Shown here: in pieces, positions 21,001 through 34,881 of the stretch
Position numbering within the stretch: the stretch's first letter is position 1
Layout: every line of letters starts with the position of its first letter
NCBI GenBank assembly: GCA_002221725.1
Contig: NJFT01000040.1
Span: 168,566 to 232,565, forward strand
Length of the DNA stretch: 64,000 nt
Direction: 5' to 3'
Source of the DNA: Scedosporium boydii
Lineage: Eukaryota; Ascomycota; Sordariomycetes; Microascales; Microascaceae
Notes under the pieces: generated by a model
Databases searched by the model: none
Told to the model about the DNA's origin: nothing
What the model saw: the letters and a program-made list of their open reading frames with translations, nothing else
Program-made: the position numbers and the translations under genes

Positions 21001-24000
21001 ATGGAGCTGTCATCGGAGTCTCCCGCGGATGGCCGGAAGGCCCAAAGAGGTACGTTTGCGATGTGTGTCTCGTCCCCGAGATATCGCTGACGTGGATAAC
21101 ATGGACCCCCTATTGACATACCGTTATCCATAGCATGTATCGTGTGTCGGTCCAGGAAGGTACGTGGTCCATCTCCCCGGCCTTCCCTGCTAAATGTCAG
21201 TCGACATGCACCCTGTTCTCACAATATCTTGGCTATGTAGGTCCGATGTGACAGGGCGCTTCCCGCCTGCCGTAACTGTAGCCGTCTCGGTGTTTCGTGT
21301 CCAGGCTACGACAGTGACCATGAAAGTCTCTCCAGGAGTCAGATGCTCAAGTCGACGGAGGAGATTTTCAGGGCCGCTGGGAAGGAGAAACGCCGGATAG
21401 GTTCCTGTGAGCCGTGCCGGCAGTTAAAGCATCATTGCACTAGGACGAGGCCTTCTTGCAAGAGATGCATATTAAGGGGTCTGGATTGTGTATATGCTAC
21501 CAAATATGATAGGGACAGCTGTAGTAGCAACCTGTCCGTTGCTGCTGATCCATCATCTGATAGCTCACCGGGGCGGAATATTCACCCCCGGTGCCTCGAA
21601 GTTCGTGGCCTGAAGATTGACCTCGAGCAGTGAGTCTTATTCTTCTTGAAACTCGATAGTTCTCCTTTCCCTCTGGACCTGCCTCTCCCTATCACCTTTC
21701 AACCTACCCTTTGCACGTGTCCTACCTGACACCACTCATCGATGCTGTATGTTTCCGCGGTTGCTGGAACTTCTAACTGTTCGATACTTCTGCTGATGTC
21801 TTGTTGATTAAAGGCGATGTTCAGATACGCTACCTGAAGACCCTGTGTTGAGATCTCACCTTATCGCTGCGTACTTTGAGCGAGTCCATCCTCTACGTTG
21901 CCTGTCTTTCATTCATAAGCCCTATTTTATGCATGCCCTGGCTCGCGACAGTATTGTTCAAGACTACAGTGAGCCTCTGTTATACGTTATATGTGCCATC
22001 GGTATAAGGTCGAATCGTTCCCCTTGCTCGCCTGAATATGCAGGAACTTTCCCTTGGCGATCTGAGTTGACATCTGCTGTAGTGTTCTCCTTTCCGATGC
22101 GATTCGATCCCGAACTCTGGAACAACCAGCAGGGGTCCCGATGCCAGGTGAGGCGTGGGCCGAATATGCCCGCAAGAAAGTGCTCTTGGAGGCTCATGTC
22201 CCGACAGTCCAGCATGTCATGGTGAGTCTCCTTTGCGCTCGCTCGCTCGTATCACCTGCAGATCGCCGTATTAACCGTCCTGTCGTAGACAATGGTGCTT
22301 CTTTGCGAGTACAGTATCAAAGCGGACCAACATGCGCTAGCCTTTACACTCTCGGGCTCATTATTTCGATCTCTTCGTCTTCTTGGGTTTGACACCCCAT
22401 CGCGATTTCCAGTAGTCTCGGACACGCCGAGTGAGCGCCTAACCCAAGAGACGGAAAACAGGCTCGCCTGGGCTTGCTTCCATCTCGACCTTTTACTTTC
22501 CTCCGGGGTGGATAAACACTCTTTGTGGCGCGATGACTTCCCCCGAATCCCTCTCCCCTGCTCTAACCAAGACTTTCTCTCCCTTTGCCATTCCACTTCA
22601 TATTTTCTTTCCGACTTCGAAGGTCCTGATACGCTACTTATAATAAGCCAATTAGACCTGCCCGCTCTTTCAACCATTTTGATTCGATTGCGATCCATGG
22701 TCCTCAGGTATTTTTTTTCCCTGTTTCCATTTCGTTGAATGCGTCGGATATTCGGAAAAAAAAAAAAAAAATAAAAAAAAAATAAAGTTGGCTCACGGCG
22801 TAATAGACTGATCCGCACTACACCATCCGCCGATTCTCGTATATGGGAGCCGTCTTCTCCCTTCAGGACAGCATTACAGCAGCTGGAATTGTTCTATATG
22901 CACCTCCCCACCAGATTTCAGCTAACAGACCTCAATATGTACATGCACGACGATCAGCATGTAATTGGGGCAGTCGTCTTTTTGCATCTGATATATCACG
23001 GTGCCATAGTTGACCTCACCAGGATAGCCTTGGCCGGTTTCAACTTTCCACTCGCCGAGGCGTTCTCCAACGCTCCCATCGAGTTTCAATCGGACTTGCA
23101 GAGGCGCTGCCGCCTCCACGCAAACGAAGTCTCCAGTATCATTGAAAAGGGCTTACTTCACGGCAAGGCTGCTTTTGATGAGCCCTTTTGCGCTAGTGTT
23201 GCCATGGAATCAGCCAAGATCCAAATCATCTACTCTGCGACGGCGGAAAACTGCTCCCAGTCGATAGAGACTACCAGACATAACCTGAAGACGAACTTAC
23301 GGCTATTGGAGTTATTACATGCTGGAAAAGAAGGTCAGAGTCCATATGTGAGTAACTCGCGTGCTATCATGGCTTCATGATTGTCCCATTGGGCCTGCTT
23401 TACCTCTAACAATGGGTAGATTCGGACCCTGCTACCCCTCTGCACGGTATTCGGCTTCCAGGACGTAGCGGAAGAATGGGGAGGACTTACACCGTATGGA
23501 CTTTTAGATTTTCTTTCGCCACCTTACCCCTGCCTTTGAGTGGCCGCATTCTTCATGAACAAGGACTGACTAACTCACTCGCCTTAACAGTTCTCCCACC
23601 CACTCTGCAGAAGTTACCGGCGACGCTGCGATAAATCACTTGTCAAGCATCGCTCCGTTCCGTCAGGCTCAGTCTGAGGTGAAGGCCAAGAGGCAGGGTA
23701 TTGCGACTAATAGTGCTGCCTCATCGTCACCGGACCCCACTGGGAATACTGGCATAATACCAGGTCAACCGCAACAGCCCGTGCCGACTCATACCCCCCG
23801 CGCGAACTTAGCCATGCCTGCGATGGATCAGTGGATGAATGCCAACGTGCCTAGAGATCAGGGAATATCCCCACATTCCCAGAGCCCAATAGCTACACAG
23901 CATCCGACCGGCAGTGGCAATGGCGCCGAAGGCTTGAGCATGGGAGAAGCCCCAGCATCCCTGCAAAGTGCTTCTTTTCAAGGAGTACAACCATCGATGG

Positions 24001-24116
24001 AAGATTATATCAGGACGGCAAATAGCATGTATGATTATCTGACTTGGGATGTGTCTGAAATGTCCGAACTACCGCCGTTTGTTACATTTAATCTCCCGTG
24101 CCATCCGGACGGGTAA
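21001..24116 (+). CDS. Zn2Cys6 transcription factor with two zinc clusters and a fungal_trans-like middle domain
   Basis: Nine exons (21001-21049, 21134-21159, 21241-21629, 21814-22008, 22083-22221, 22289-22707, 22867-23347, 23420-23493, 23591-24116) give 765 aa. Two complete CX2CX6CX6CX2CX6C clusters are present. Cluster 1 has Cys 18, 21, 28, 35, 38 and 45; cluster 2 has Cys 81, 84, 91, 98, 101 and 108. Both have basic residues between Cys 2 and Cys 3. The middle region fits the fungal transcription factor regulatory domain: AAYFERVHPLRCLSFIHKPYF, then CEYSIKADQHALAFTLSGSLFRSLRLLGFDTPS and NRLAWACFHLDLLLSSG. The C-terminal 170 residues are Ser/Pro/Gln-rich, as in an activation region. The start at 21001 is the frame that reaches cluster 1; an ATG 14 bp upstream is out of frame. 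The regulator sits inside the sulfatase/GH79/transporter block and is probably its pathway-specific regulator (inference). Confidence 0.92.
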
Positions 24117-24157
24117 GCTAGACTAAAGCACTGGCACCGATATATCTATCTATGTCG

Positions 24158-26200
<2,043 letters not shown>

Positions 26201-26673
26201 TCAGAGTTCAAGTTGCCGACCAAGGTGCACAGCTGTGTAGTTTTATGGCGGAACAACTGGACCCTAAGCAACGTAAAAGTGCGCAACAGTGCTGCCGTTC
26301 TCACCTTAATTGATATTGGCCGGCCATCGGGGCCTCCTCTCTCAGCGGTCAATGGAACCCCTCAAAGCTATTTGATTCTTCTTAACTGGGTCCTGTGGGA
26401 CCTTGTGGGGTGCGGTCTTGGATCTCGGCCCTCGCGTCGAGGACCAAGGCGGTATCATGTAAGTCATACTATGTACTACACCGGAAGAAAGGGACGGAAT
26501 TTTCTGAGGCCTGGAGGACTTCGTAGTTTAGATGGAGTAGACCGGCCGCGTCGCCTACTTCAGTACCCTGGCCCATAATTCATAGTCCAGGAAGCCCTGC
26601 CAATGCCAGCATTGGAGATCAAATCTTGAGCTACCGATCTGTTTAGTGGTGTGCAAATCAAGCTATCTCTGGT

Positions 26674-26728
26674 TGGTGCGAGTTGCGACCCATCATGCGA
26701 AGTCCGGTGCGAGCTCCGGTGCGAGCTC
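26674..26728 (+). promoter_or_regulatory. CGGTGCGAG tandem repeats in the sulfatase/GH79 promoter
   Basis: A perfect head-to-tail pair of CGGTGCGAGCTC (26705-26716 and 26717-26728) is preceded at 26674 by TGGTGCGAGTTG. The core and the 12-bp period match the element at 20682-20717. The pair lies 649 bp from the sulfatase start (26056) and 518 bp from the GH79 start (27246). Confidence 0.6.
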
Positions 26729-27145
26729 CTCTCAAAAGATCACCGGACTCGATAGTGACACCAAGGTGTGCTAGTCGCCTAATTTCCCATGGGGATATTT
26801 GGAGGCCCCATGGAGTAATGATGTAATTAAAATGCGGGGAAGTTTGGGGCAATGGTAGGCTACGGCGAGGGCTGGTTTCTGGTACTGCCTTGATGAATAG
26901 CAGCTTTTCTGTCTCTTGGCTGCCACTGCCGAGTCCATGTCACCCACACTCGACGAAGTGCATGCCCGCAAACGAGAAGGATTCATGTTACTATTCAATT
27001 GCACGCGACGTGTTAGTGCTGGCGACTAGTGTAAATAGGATGTAGACCAAGGCGGCATAGACCTCAGCGCTGGGAGGCCAGGTTATGTTGTGCTTTTCGA
27101 GTTAGGATGTAGAGAGACCGCTAGTACTCTCCAAATTCTGCTCTG

Positions 27146-27153
27146 TATATAAG
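27146..27153 (+). promoter_or_regulatory. TATA-like box of the GH79 gene
   Basis: TATATAAG lies about 95 bp upstream of the GH79 start codon at 27246, a usual distance in filamentous fungi. Confidence 0.5.
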
Positions 27154-27245
27154 GAAGATGATTTCCCTTCTTTTCGCACTCATGAGGAAGTATTAATCGA
27201 GAACCACAGACCCTTCCAGTAGTTCTGCCCTTGTCACGACGGATC

Positions 27246-29108
27246 ATGGTGTTCTCATCTTCCCTTTTCGCGGCTGCTTTGATTGCCCTGGCTGGCATTG
27301 CCTCGGCCGAAGGGCACAAGGTCAATGTCAATAGGCTCCTCGCCGTGTCATCACCTGAAACTGTGCCTGTTGGAGCTTCACAGGTCGTGCCGCATGACTT
27401 CGCATCTTTCTCGTTCCCAGCTCACTGGTTCGCGGACTTCTGTGGTGAGGCCTCAACCTCACATTTTGATAATGGAAGAGGGAAAAAGAGCTAACATTGC
27501 CAAGGCAACTCGACGCACCCCAATCTGTTCTCTCGAGACATATTTGATCTCCTCTATTCCAAGACCGGCGCCCACCCGTTCATCCGCGTTGGCGGTACCT
27601 CGACGTGAGTCTAGGCGTGACCTCCTTTCCCATACTTCTCGCCCAATTATAAGCACTGCCTCAAACTTGCAGGCGCTGATATTGCTCTACGTAACACCCA
27701 GCGACCGTGTGTGGTACAATGCATCCCAAGAAATAGCACTCTACAACTGGTGGGACCCTGCAGGAAGTTCTACTACCGAGTATGGCATCCCTGACAAGGT
27801 TTTTATCGGACCCGCCTTTTTCGGCGGCTTCCTCAATTTCCCCGGCTCCCGCTGGTCCTGGCAAGTCAATTTCGGTAACACCTACGGCGTTGAAGGCGGC
27901 CTGGATAACGCAATCAAAGTGGCTGGGCTAGTTGTCGAGCACGTCAAAGACTTCCTAGAGAGCTTTGAGCTTGGGAACGAACCGAACTTGATGCCTTGGT
28001 TCAATCATAGGCATGAGAACTACACTATGGCCGAGTACGTTCGCGAGTGGAATGAATACGCAGATGCCGTCTCGGAGCTGGTTTTGAAAGGAAATCCATA
28101 CGGCCTCGAAGAGACACGTTTCTTCCAAGCTCTTACCACTGCTGGGGCCAGCCATGAAGAATGGAGTGTGTGAGTGGAAATGCGCCATTTCTTTGATCAA
28201 CAGAGACGGGCAACACCATACTAACAACCGTCCCACTTCCCCATAGTCAAAATGCATTCAAGCACGATATTGACTCCAAGGGTCACGTCAAGTCTGTTTC
28301 CTACCACCAGTACGCAGCCGGTAATCAGCCGTGGGTACGCCTCCAGAACTCGTACATGAACCACACAGCAAACGCGGGTAACGTAACCCAATACTCAGAG
28401 GCCGTCGAGTTCTGCCGCTCCAACGATCCGCCCTTGCCTTTTGTTCTTGGCGAGACAAATAGCAATTCGTACAACCTTAATATGGGCCACATTGAGGGAG
28501 TCTTTGGCTCTGCCTTGTGGCTCATAGACCATCTTCTCATGGGCATGGCCGCGAACATTACCCGCTATAACCTCATCCAAGGGACCACGTTCGGATATAC
28601 TGGCTGGGTCCCTATCCCTCGTGACCGCCGCGATCCCTATGTGCGCGCCCCCCTCTACGGCCAGATATTCGCTGCCGACGTCGTGGGTCATCATCCCGAG
28701 GTCCAAGTCTATCCCATCGAGGGGCTCCCGTGGAACATGTCCGCCTACGGTATTTACGAGGCTGGAGAGCTCGCGCGCTACGTTATTATCAATTACGACG
28801 AGTGGAACTCGACCACGCCGTATACGAGGCCCTCACAAAGCATCAACCTCGAGGTGCCGTCTTGGGTTAATCATGTCGAGATCAGACGCCTGACTGCGGA
28901 TGGAGCCAGCGCTGACGAGGGGATCCAGTGGGCCGGGCAAAGCTGGAATTATACGGATGGAAGGCTCGTAAAGAACGGAAGGGAGAAGTTTGAAGTCGCC
29001 GGCGCTGGTAACGGAAGAGCGAAGCTAGCCGTCGAAAGTACCGAAGCGGTGATAGTTTCCTTGGTTAAAAGTCCCGCCTGTAGGCCCCACAGACCCCGGA
29101 ACTATTAA
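27246..29108 (+). CDS. Secreted GH79 glycoside hydrolase (beta-glucuronidase/heparanase family)
   Basis: Exons 27246-27444, 27505-27604, 27702-28169 and 28247-29108 give 542 aa. Signal peptide MVFSSSLFAAALIALAGIASA. The catalytic (beta/alpha)8 domain shows FIRVGGTSTDRVWYN, VFIGPAFFGGFLNFPG, ELGNEPN with the acid/base Glu and FVLGETNS with the nucleophile Glu. A beta-sandwich GH79 C-terminal domain follows (ARYVIINYDEWNST... to AKLAVESTEAVIVSLVKS). Family members remove glucuronic or 4-O-methyl-glucuronic acid from arabinogalactan proteins, flavonoid glucuronides or glycosaminoglycans. Several N-glycosylation sequons are present (NST, NYT, NHT, NIT, NMS). It is divergent from the sulfatase gene and shares its promoter repeats. 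The acceptor at 27701 is chosen because it restores the conserved GGTSTDR motif. Confidence 0.93.
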
Positions 29109-29280
29109 CGAGAGAGGCTAAGACCTAAACAAGGAACGGAGAGGGTATAGCGGGCATTCTCAAAAAACGGAAGAGGGAAATTCGGAGGGATGCGGAGGGC
29201 ACTAGTTTTAATTTCTTCATGTCTCTATCAATCTCGCTTCGCTCTTCTTCCATCACACGACGTAGTAAGTACATTAGATA

Positions 29281-31795
29281 TTATAAGCCCGACGGCCTCG
29301 ATTCATGTGAGCCTGTGGTGTCTGACTCTGAACCGCTACTTGTAGTGCCTGTGATTGTCGGCGCTGAACGGCTATTAGTACTGTCCGTCACTACAATATC
29401 CTCCATGAAGCGTGGAATCCCGCATGTCAATAAAATCCTGAGGCCCCACAGCCATCTCCCAATCGCGCTTTGTGGCACGTTTATACGATTTACGTTGGTT
29501 TGCGATTCCTCGTCCATCGAATAGTCGTCTGTCCATTCCTCTCCGAAACAGATGCAACAAGTCAGCAAGGAGAAAAGGAGATATAACCACCTGGAGACAA
29601 GGGAGTCCTCATCCCGCCACAGGCCGTAAGTGTGCCTCCACCACGCCCGAAGTCCGTAGCCGATGCCCGAGGCCACTTCCAGCACGCTGCTAGGTAGCAT
29701 TGACTTAAAGATTGCTCTGGTAGGGATGGGACTTCCAGACTGTAATCCTTGCCTTTCTCGAACCTTTTCTGCGTATTTGTGCACAATTTTGGCCGTTGTT
29801 TGGCTGCGGATAATTAAGCGGCAAGCGTAAACCACAGCCATTGTCACTACGGCGGCGATGACGAAGGTGGACAGTGGCACGTTGTTGCTCAGTTCGTTGA
29901 TCTGCATGCTGAAGAGAGCGGCCACACAAGAAACGGGGATAAATACGAAGGCAACCTCGGTGAGGATCCCGACGCTCTCTGCCTGCGAAATGCCGCGCTT
30001 GCTATCAATAATACCAACATCTCCGCGCAATGCCGCGTACGCGGTCTTGTGCTGCTCGATTGTAGCTGCAATGAGCGAGCGCGTTTCTGCAAGGAACCAG
30101 GCGTCCTCCTCGATGGCCGGGTAGAATTCTTTGACGTAGGTGACAAATCCCTCCACTGATGTTCGTAGGCCCGGCAGTTCGAATTCCAGTCGGCTCAGCA
30201 CAGTTCTCCAGTGAGACAACCATTTCCGTAACATGGCGTCATCGGTAGACCGCCGGCTGATCTCTTCAAGAAGGTTGCTCACGAGGCCGAGGAACCCTTT
30301 GGTGTCCTGATGGATGATCCAGATCAGACTCAGCAAAATCGAACGTTCGGGAGGGATAACCGGTGCTCCCTTGTCATTTGCAACAACCCAGTTCATCAGA
30401 TCCTGCAGGTCTTCTTTGGTGGATCGCGTGGTACGTAGAGACCGAGTGTAATGGGCAATTCTTTCTTGAGACCAGGGAGTTCCGTCAAATATTGAAGACA
30501 GCCCTTGATTCGGACCGAACGAAGCCCGAGTAAAGGCATGCTCCAAGACGCTCACCTTCTTTTCTCCACCGTCGATCGTCACCTTGACCCAGGGAAGTGG
30601 ATCCAAAAGTAGCACGACTGTAGCTGATATTAGCGTTTAGACGAGGGGGTAAGTCGACTCATAGGTTAGACAACGTACGGTCAGAATACCCGTTGCATCG
30701 CGTCCTGTGCAATGTTACAGTCTCTTCCCAGGCCCCGCCAGTAGTTGCCAGTTCAAGCTCGACTGGTTCCGAATCCCATATCTCCAATGCCTGGCGGAAG
30801 ATATTGGTTCCTAACCTGACAAGGTATGGACTTTCGTTCATGTCGCGGCGGGGTTGCCGGATAACATATTCGCCTGCAACTAAAGTGTCGTATTCTTCTC
30901 GTGAGAACCGCAGGGCGCGGTACTGGTTAATCGGCCGAAACCACCGTAATGAGACAAAATCTTGAGGGACGGTGTTCGTAGCCCAGGTTTTAGGAGGCGG
31001 TAGTCCGTTTGAAACGGGAGCACAACCCCCGCGGTTAATATGGGCCGCAAAGAACTCAGGACTCATCCAAAATGCAGAACCCAGAGCCTCGATGAGAGGT
31101 GGCGAGAGGTCCTCAACGAGTACGAATCGAGCTCCGACTTGAGCGCGAAGAGGCGTGAGGGCTTTGATAGCTTTCTCGCGGAAGTCGGCCGCATCCGGCG
31201 TCAACAGAGGTCTTGGGATAAGTCGCGGGTTGCCGTCCTTCTGCGCATCAAGCACTAATATACTTCCGCCATAGCGCTCCCGACAGCCCATGAACTCTCC
31301 AAAGAGGCGCAAGTGTGTCATAGTATAGCTAGCCAACTGGAACAGGACAGGGTAGTAGCGCCAATTGTTCATCGGGTATGGCCGTCCAGGATGTGCTATG
31401 GAGACAAACTTTCCAGTCGCTTCTCCAGGTATCTCTAACTCAGAGTGGACAGCTCGTCGTGTAGAGAATGGCTGTTGAAACTGTTGGGCAGATGTAGCAA
31501 CGGCCTTTGCTGAAGAAGCTATGCTACCACCCTCAGGTTCGCGGTTACATAGCGGTTGCCCATGATTCTCACGATCAGTCCTTGCAACAGTAGGAGAATC
31601 TCCTTCCTGGGGGTGAAGGACTGTTTCTGGTGTGCTAGTCTGGCTTTGCACCTCGCCCGATCCATCAACTATGGGGCTTGAGATAATCGGTGCGCTCTCT
31701 TGTCTGGCACGAGCGGTTGGCGTCTTCTCAGGTCTTTGCGGCTGCTCTCGGTTAGGATGCCACTCCGTCGTATGAATGCCAGGCAGGGCCGGCAA
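29281..31795 (-). CDS. CorA-like Mg2+ transporter-type protein of unknown substrate
   Basis: Exons 30679-31795 and 29281-30617 give 817 aa. The N-terminal 120 residues are polar and Ser/Pro/Glu-rich. A long cytosolic domain follows, then a helical stalk (LRKWLSHWRTVLSRLEFEL... to AETRSLIAATIEQHKTAYAALR). Next comes a pair of hydrophobic segments, GILTEVAFVFIPVSCVAALFSM and LSTFVIAAVVTMAVVYACRL, in the position of the two CorA helices. The classical GMN loop is replaced: the inter-helix segment reads MQINELSNNVPLS. Such proteins are numerous in moulds and transport is often unproven. Two more hydrophobic stretches follow near the C-terminus. The stop lies only 170 bp from the GH79 stop, so the two genes are convergent. 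An upstream exon before 31795 cannot be excluded. Confidence 0.78.
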
Positions 31796-32930
31796 ATATC
31801 TCTTGCTGCTTTGGCATCAGAAAAAAAAGCTTACCTTCTCTTTTGCTCCGCCAGCGACGCTTTCTCCAGCAATCACAGCCATTTGATTCTGTACCTTGAC
31901 TGGCTCGTCACTGTCGTCAGGTCCCAGCGTCGCTTTAACAACCAGTTTCAGTGTATGTCTTTACCCCAATAAAAAAAAAATTGATTAATAGAGGCGTCCT
32001 GCTTAGAGAAATATGAAGTTATATTGCTTAAGAACGCGTGTGTAGACACTCCAATCCGTGCTTCGAGACTACGTTGATGGGCTCCGGCTAGGTGCGAACT
32101 TTCCTTAGGTCGCAGGTTGGGCACCAAGCCGTTCAAGTAGCCAAAATGTGTTCATGCCCTTCACTGCTTATGTGCAAACCCCTCTTCTTGTGCACCCAAT
32201 CAAATTCACATATATAATAGGAGACGCAAACCTGGTTGAGATTTTCAATGTCTTTAGTCAAATACCTGAAATTTGGTCTGGTTGGTATCAACGGACGCCT
32301 TACGTACTGGAAATTGGAGACTACAGGATCTAATAGAGGCTAGTAGGTTCTAAGTAGACTGGAAGGACTGGAATACTAGAAAAACTAGAATATGGGAATA
32401 CTAGGAAAGAGCCAAGCTTAGTAGAGCTGCGAGGGGAGTTTCTGCAATTCCCCCGCTGCAGCCGACTAATCCCCAACTCGGGCGACGCCTGGCAGGGCTG
32501 TGCGCCAGCAGCAGCCATCGAGAGGCTAGTTGGATTAGAGGACAAATTCGCGCCACTCTGCAGTGCATGATTATGAAGCTGACTATGAGGCTGTTGAAAC
32601 GCATGTGGCATAGTCATCGAACTAGAGAACGGCGACCCATATAGCTTGTACGAGCAACCGTTACAGTATTCGAAGACGAACAGTGCACGAGATTTTGGCT
32701 GGGGGAAGTGGCTGCTTTCTAGGTCCTTGTTGCTAGAACAGGCCCTTGCAAAAAGGTCAATGTGATATTAAGGCACAAAATGATCATTGATGTCCGGGGC
32801 TAAAACTGGGCCAAATGTAGCTAAATCGTCAGATAACCTCTTTTAGTACTATAAAAGAGGTCCTTTCCGACACACAACCCGACATTAATGACCCGTAATA
32901 GGTCGTACGACTCTCCTCATAACATCCAGT
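31796..32930. other. Intergenic region, 1.1 kb
   Basis: No supported gene. A 95-codon minus frame (32330-32617) is rich in Gln, His and Ser but has no domain. A short degenerate AT repeat (ACTAGAA/GGAATACTAG) occurs at 32350-32410. The end (from about 32871) is the hydratase 3' flank that is duplicated at 17671. Confidence 0.35.
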
Positions 32931-33770
32931 TCACAGCTTGCTATCCTTCCACCGCGGTTCCCTCTTCTCGACAAAACTCGCGAGGCCCTCCCTCATATTC
33001 TCCGCCCCGTCGATCCGCCCATACAATCCCTTGCCAAGCAGCTCAGTGCTCGTCGCCGGGCCCATGGCCTCCCAACCCAACGTCAAGCCCTCGCGGCTCG
33101 TAATCACCGAATCGGGACTATTCGCGGCAATCTCCTGCGCCAACCGCAGTGCCTCCGCTACTACGGCGCCCCCATCTTTCGCTTCATCAGTACTAACGAC
33201 AAAGTTGACAAGACCCCACTCCTTCATCTCATGAGGCCCGTACATCCGACCTAAGAGCGCCATCTCCGAAGCCCTTTGCTTGCCGACCGTGCGGATCAAT
33301 CGCGGAAGGGCGCCAGCAAGAGCCACAACACCACGTTTCACCTCCGGTGTGCCGAATTTCACCCCCCGCGTCCCTGCGACGACCATGTCGCAGTTGATGA
33401 CCATCTCCATGCCGCCTCCGAGACAGAGCCCGTTCACGGCCGCGATGACGGGCTTTTTTCCCTTGCGATTCGACAAACCGCCGAATCCGGCCGTCGTGAA
33501 GATCTGGCTACTATCTTTCTTCCCGTCTTTGCTGTTGTTGTTCCATTCCGTGAGGTCGGCACCGGCGCAAAAGGCCCGGCCCGAGCCTGTGATGACGGCG
33601 CATCGGAGGGAGGGCTCGGCGTCGAACCATTCGAAGAGGTGGGTGAGTTCTTTGTGTTGTTGGACGTGGATGGCGTTGAGCTGCTTTGGGCGGTTGAGGG
33701 TGACGAGGAGGACGTGGGGGCCGGGGATGGAGGTGATGGTGTCGACGACTGGCGGCGGTGTAGGAGTCAT
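32931..33770 (-). CDS. Enoyl-CoA hydratase/isomerase
   Basis: Single exon, 279 aa, crotonase superfamily. VLLVTLNRPKQLNAIH is the first core strand. GSGRAFCAGADLTEW is the first oxyanion-hole segment, and VNGLCLGGGMEMVINCDMVVA the second, with the glycine-rich turn and a Glu. TPEVKRGVVALAGALPRLIRTVG follows, and the C-terminal helix ends in VEKREPRW. This is close to typical peroxisomal or mitochondrial hydratases used in fatty-acid or side-chain degradation. The C-terminus KDSKL is a near-match to the peroxisomal tripeptide SKL and in fact ends in SKL, so import into peroxisomes is likely. A partial copy of its 3' end lies at 17671-17778. It has no introns. Confidence 0.92.
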   Translation of the reverse strand: MTPTPPPVVDTITSIPGPHVLLVTLNRPKQLNAIHVQQHKELTHLFEWFDAEPSLRCAVITGSGRAFCAGADLTEWNNNSKDGKKDSSQIFTTAGFGGLSNRKGKKPVIAAVNGLCLGGGMEMVINCDMVVAGTRGVKFGTPEVKRGVVALAGALPRLIRTVGKQRASEMALLGRMYGPHEMKEWGLVNFVVSTDEAKDGGAVVAEALRLAQEIAANSPDSVITSREGLTLGWEAMGPATSTELLGKGLYGRIDGAENMREGLASFVEKREPRWKDSKL

Positions 33771-34881
33771 TGCGACGCTGTCAACTCAGGAGGTTAGGAG
33801 CGAACGGTGAGGTGTGCTTCTTCTCGGACCTGTTTTGCGACCCGAGCCGATTTGGCTGGCATATAATACGCGAGAGATAATATTTGAGATGTCCCCGGAT
33901 TTTTGCTCTTATATGATCTCCAGTATCCACCGCAACAGTTCCCTGGGAATGGAGAGATATACTAGAGATTCTCCAGTTTTATCTCCCCTAGATGCGGAGG
34001 TGATGCGGGGGATCTGCAGCTAAAGAAACCCCAGAGTCTCGGTTCTCCGTCCTGCCTCGGCAACACGTAATGTGAACTCCGGCATAAGTGATCCGGTTTG
34101 TGGCTAACGGTTTCACGCTTATGTATTCACTTTTCTGTCGTTTATTTATTGTCTTATTTTTTTCCCCCCTAAATTATTATTATTTCAAAGCCCGAGAAAC
34201 AATCAGTGGGTGGATGCAAGAGGTGATTACTTCCGACCGGAGCCCCTTTCCAAATCCAATTGATCTTCCGGTGGAGCTTTAAGTCCATGGTGGAACTCTG
34301 GAGCTTCCGAGTTGCCGGCCAGAGGCCAATCCAACTTCTAAAACAAGGGCTGGGCCAGCTGCTGCACAGGAACCCGGGAAGATGTATGATGTATGATGGC
34401 ACGACCCGAACAAGGTAGCCGAGCGAGCTAAGTTCTAAACGCAGCTAAAATTGAAGCTAGATCTCGCCCGGCCTAGTTCAACGCGTGCCTGTTTTCATGG
34501 AATACACGACACGGCTCTACGAAGTATTTGCGAGAGATATTGGCTCCGAGCTTCATATTGGTGATTCAAAGACTGCTAAATCTCCATTACTAACTCAGTT
34601 CTAGGCTTGCAAGATTGAAATGGATAACTTGATTCATCATGGCGTTAAATGTGCTATCTGAAATGATCAGATGACCGAGGCCTGGTTGCCAGTCCTCTCG
34701 ATAATTTCCCCCCTTCTCCGAAGAAGACTAATACTAGGAGATAAATGCTGTCGGGATGTTGGATGCTGCTTATACGGTGGGAGACAGGAGAGGGGATGGC
34801 GGAGAGAAGGCGGGAAATAAATGATGGAAATAGAGAGCGCGTGCACTCAATCGACAAGGACAGATGCTTCTGTCCTCAGCA
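33771..34881. other. Intergenic region, 1.1 kb
   Basis: Left part is the promoter of the hydratase gene (minus strand). Right part is the 3' side of the methyltransferase ending at 34882. No gene or clear repeat is seen. Confidence 0.35.

Noticed and set aside
32091..32099. A single GGTGCGAAC outside the sulfatase block
   Set aside because: It is one isolated copy without the 12-bp tandem partner; expected by chance at this length.
32938..33810. Long + strand open frames over the hydratase
   Set aside because: They are antisense shadows of a GC-rich gene with a clear crotonase fold on the minus strand.
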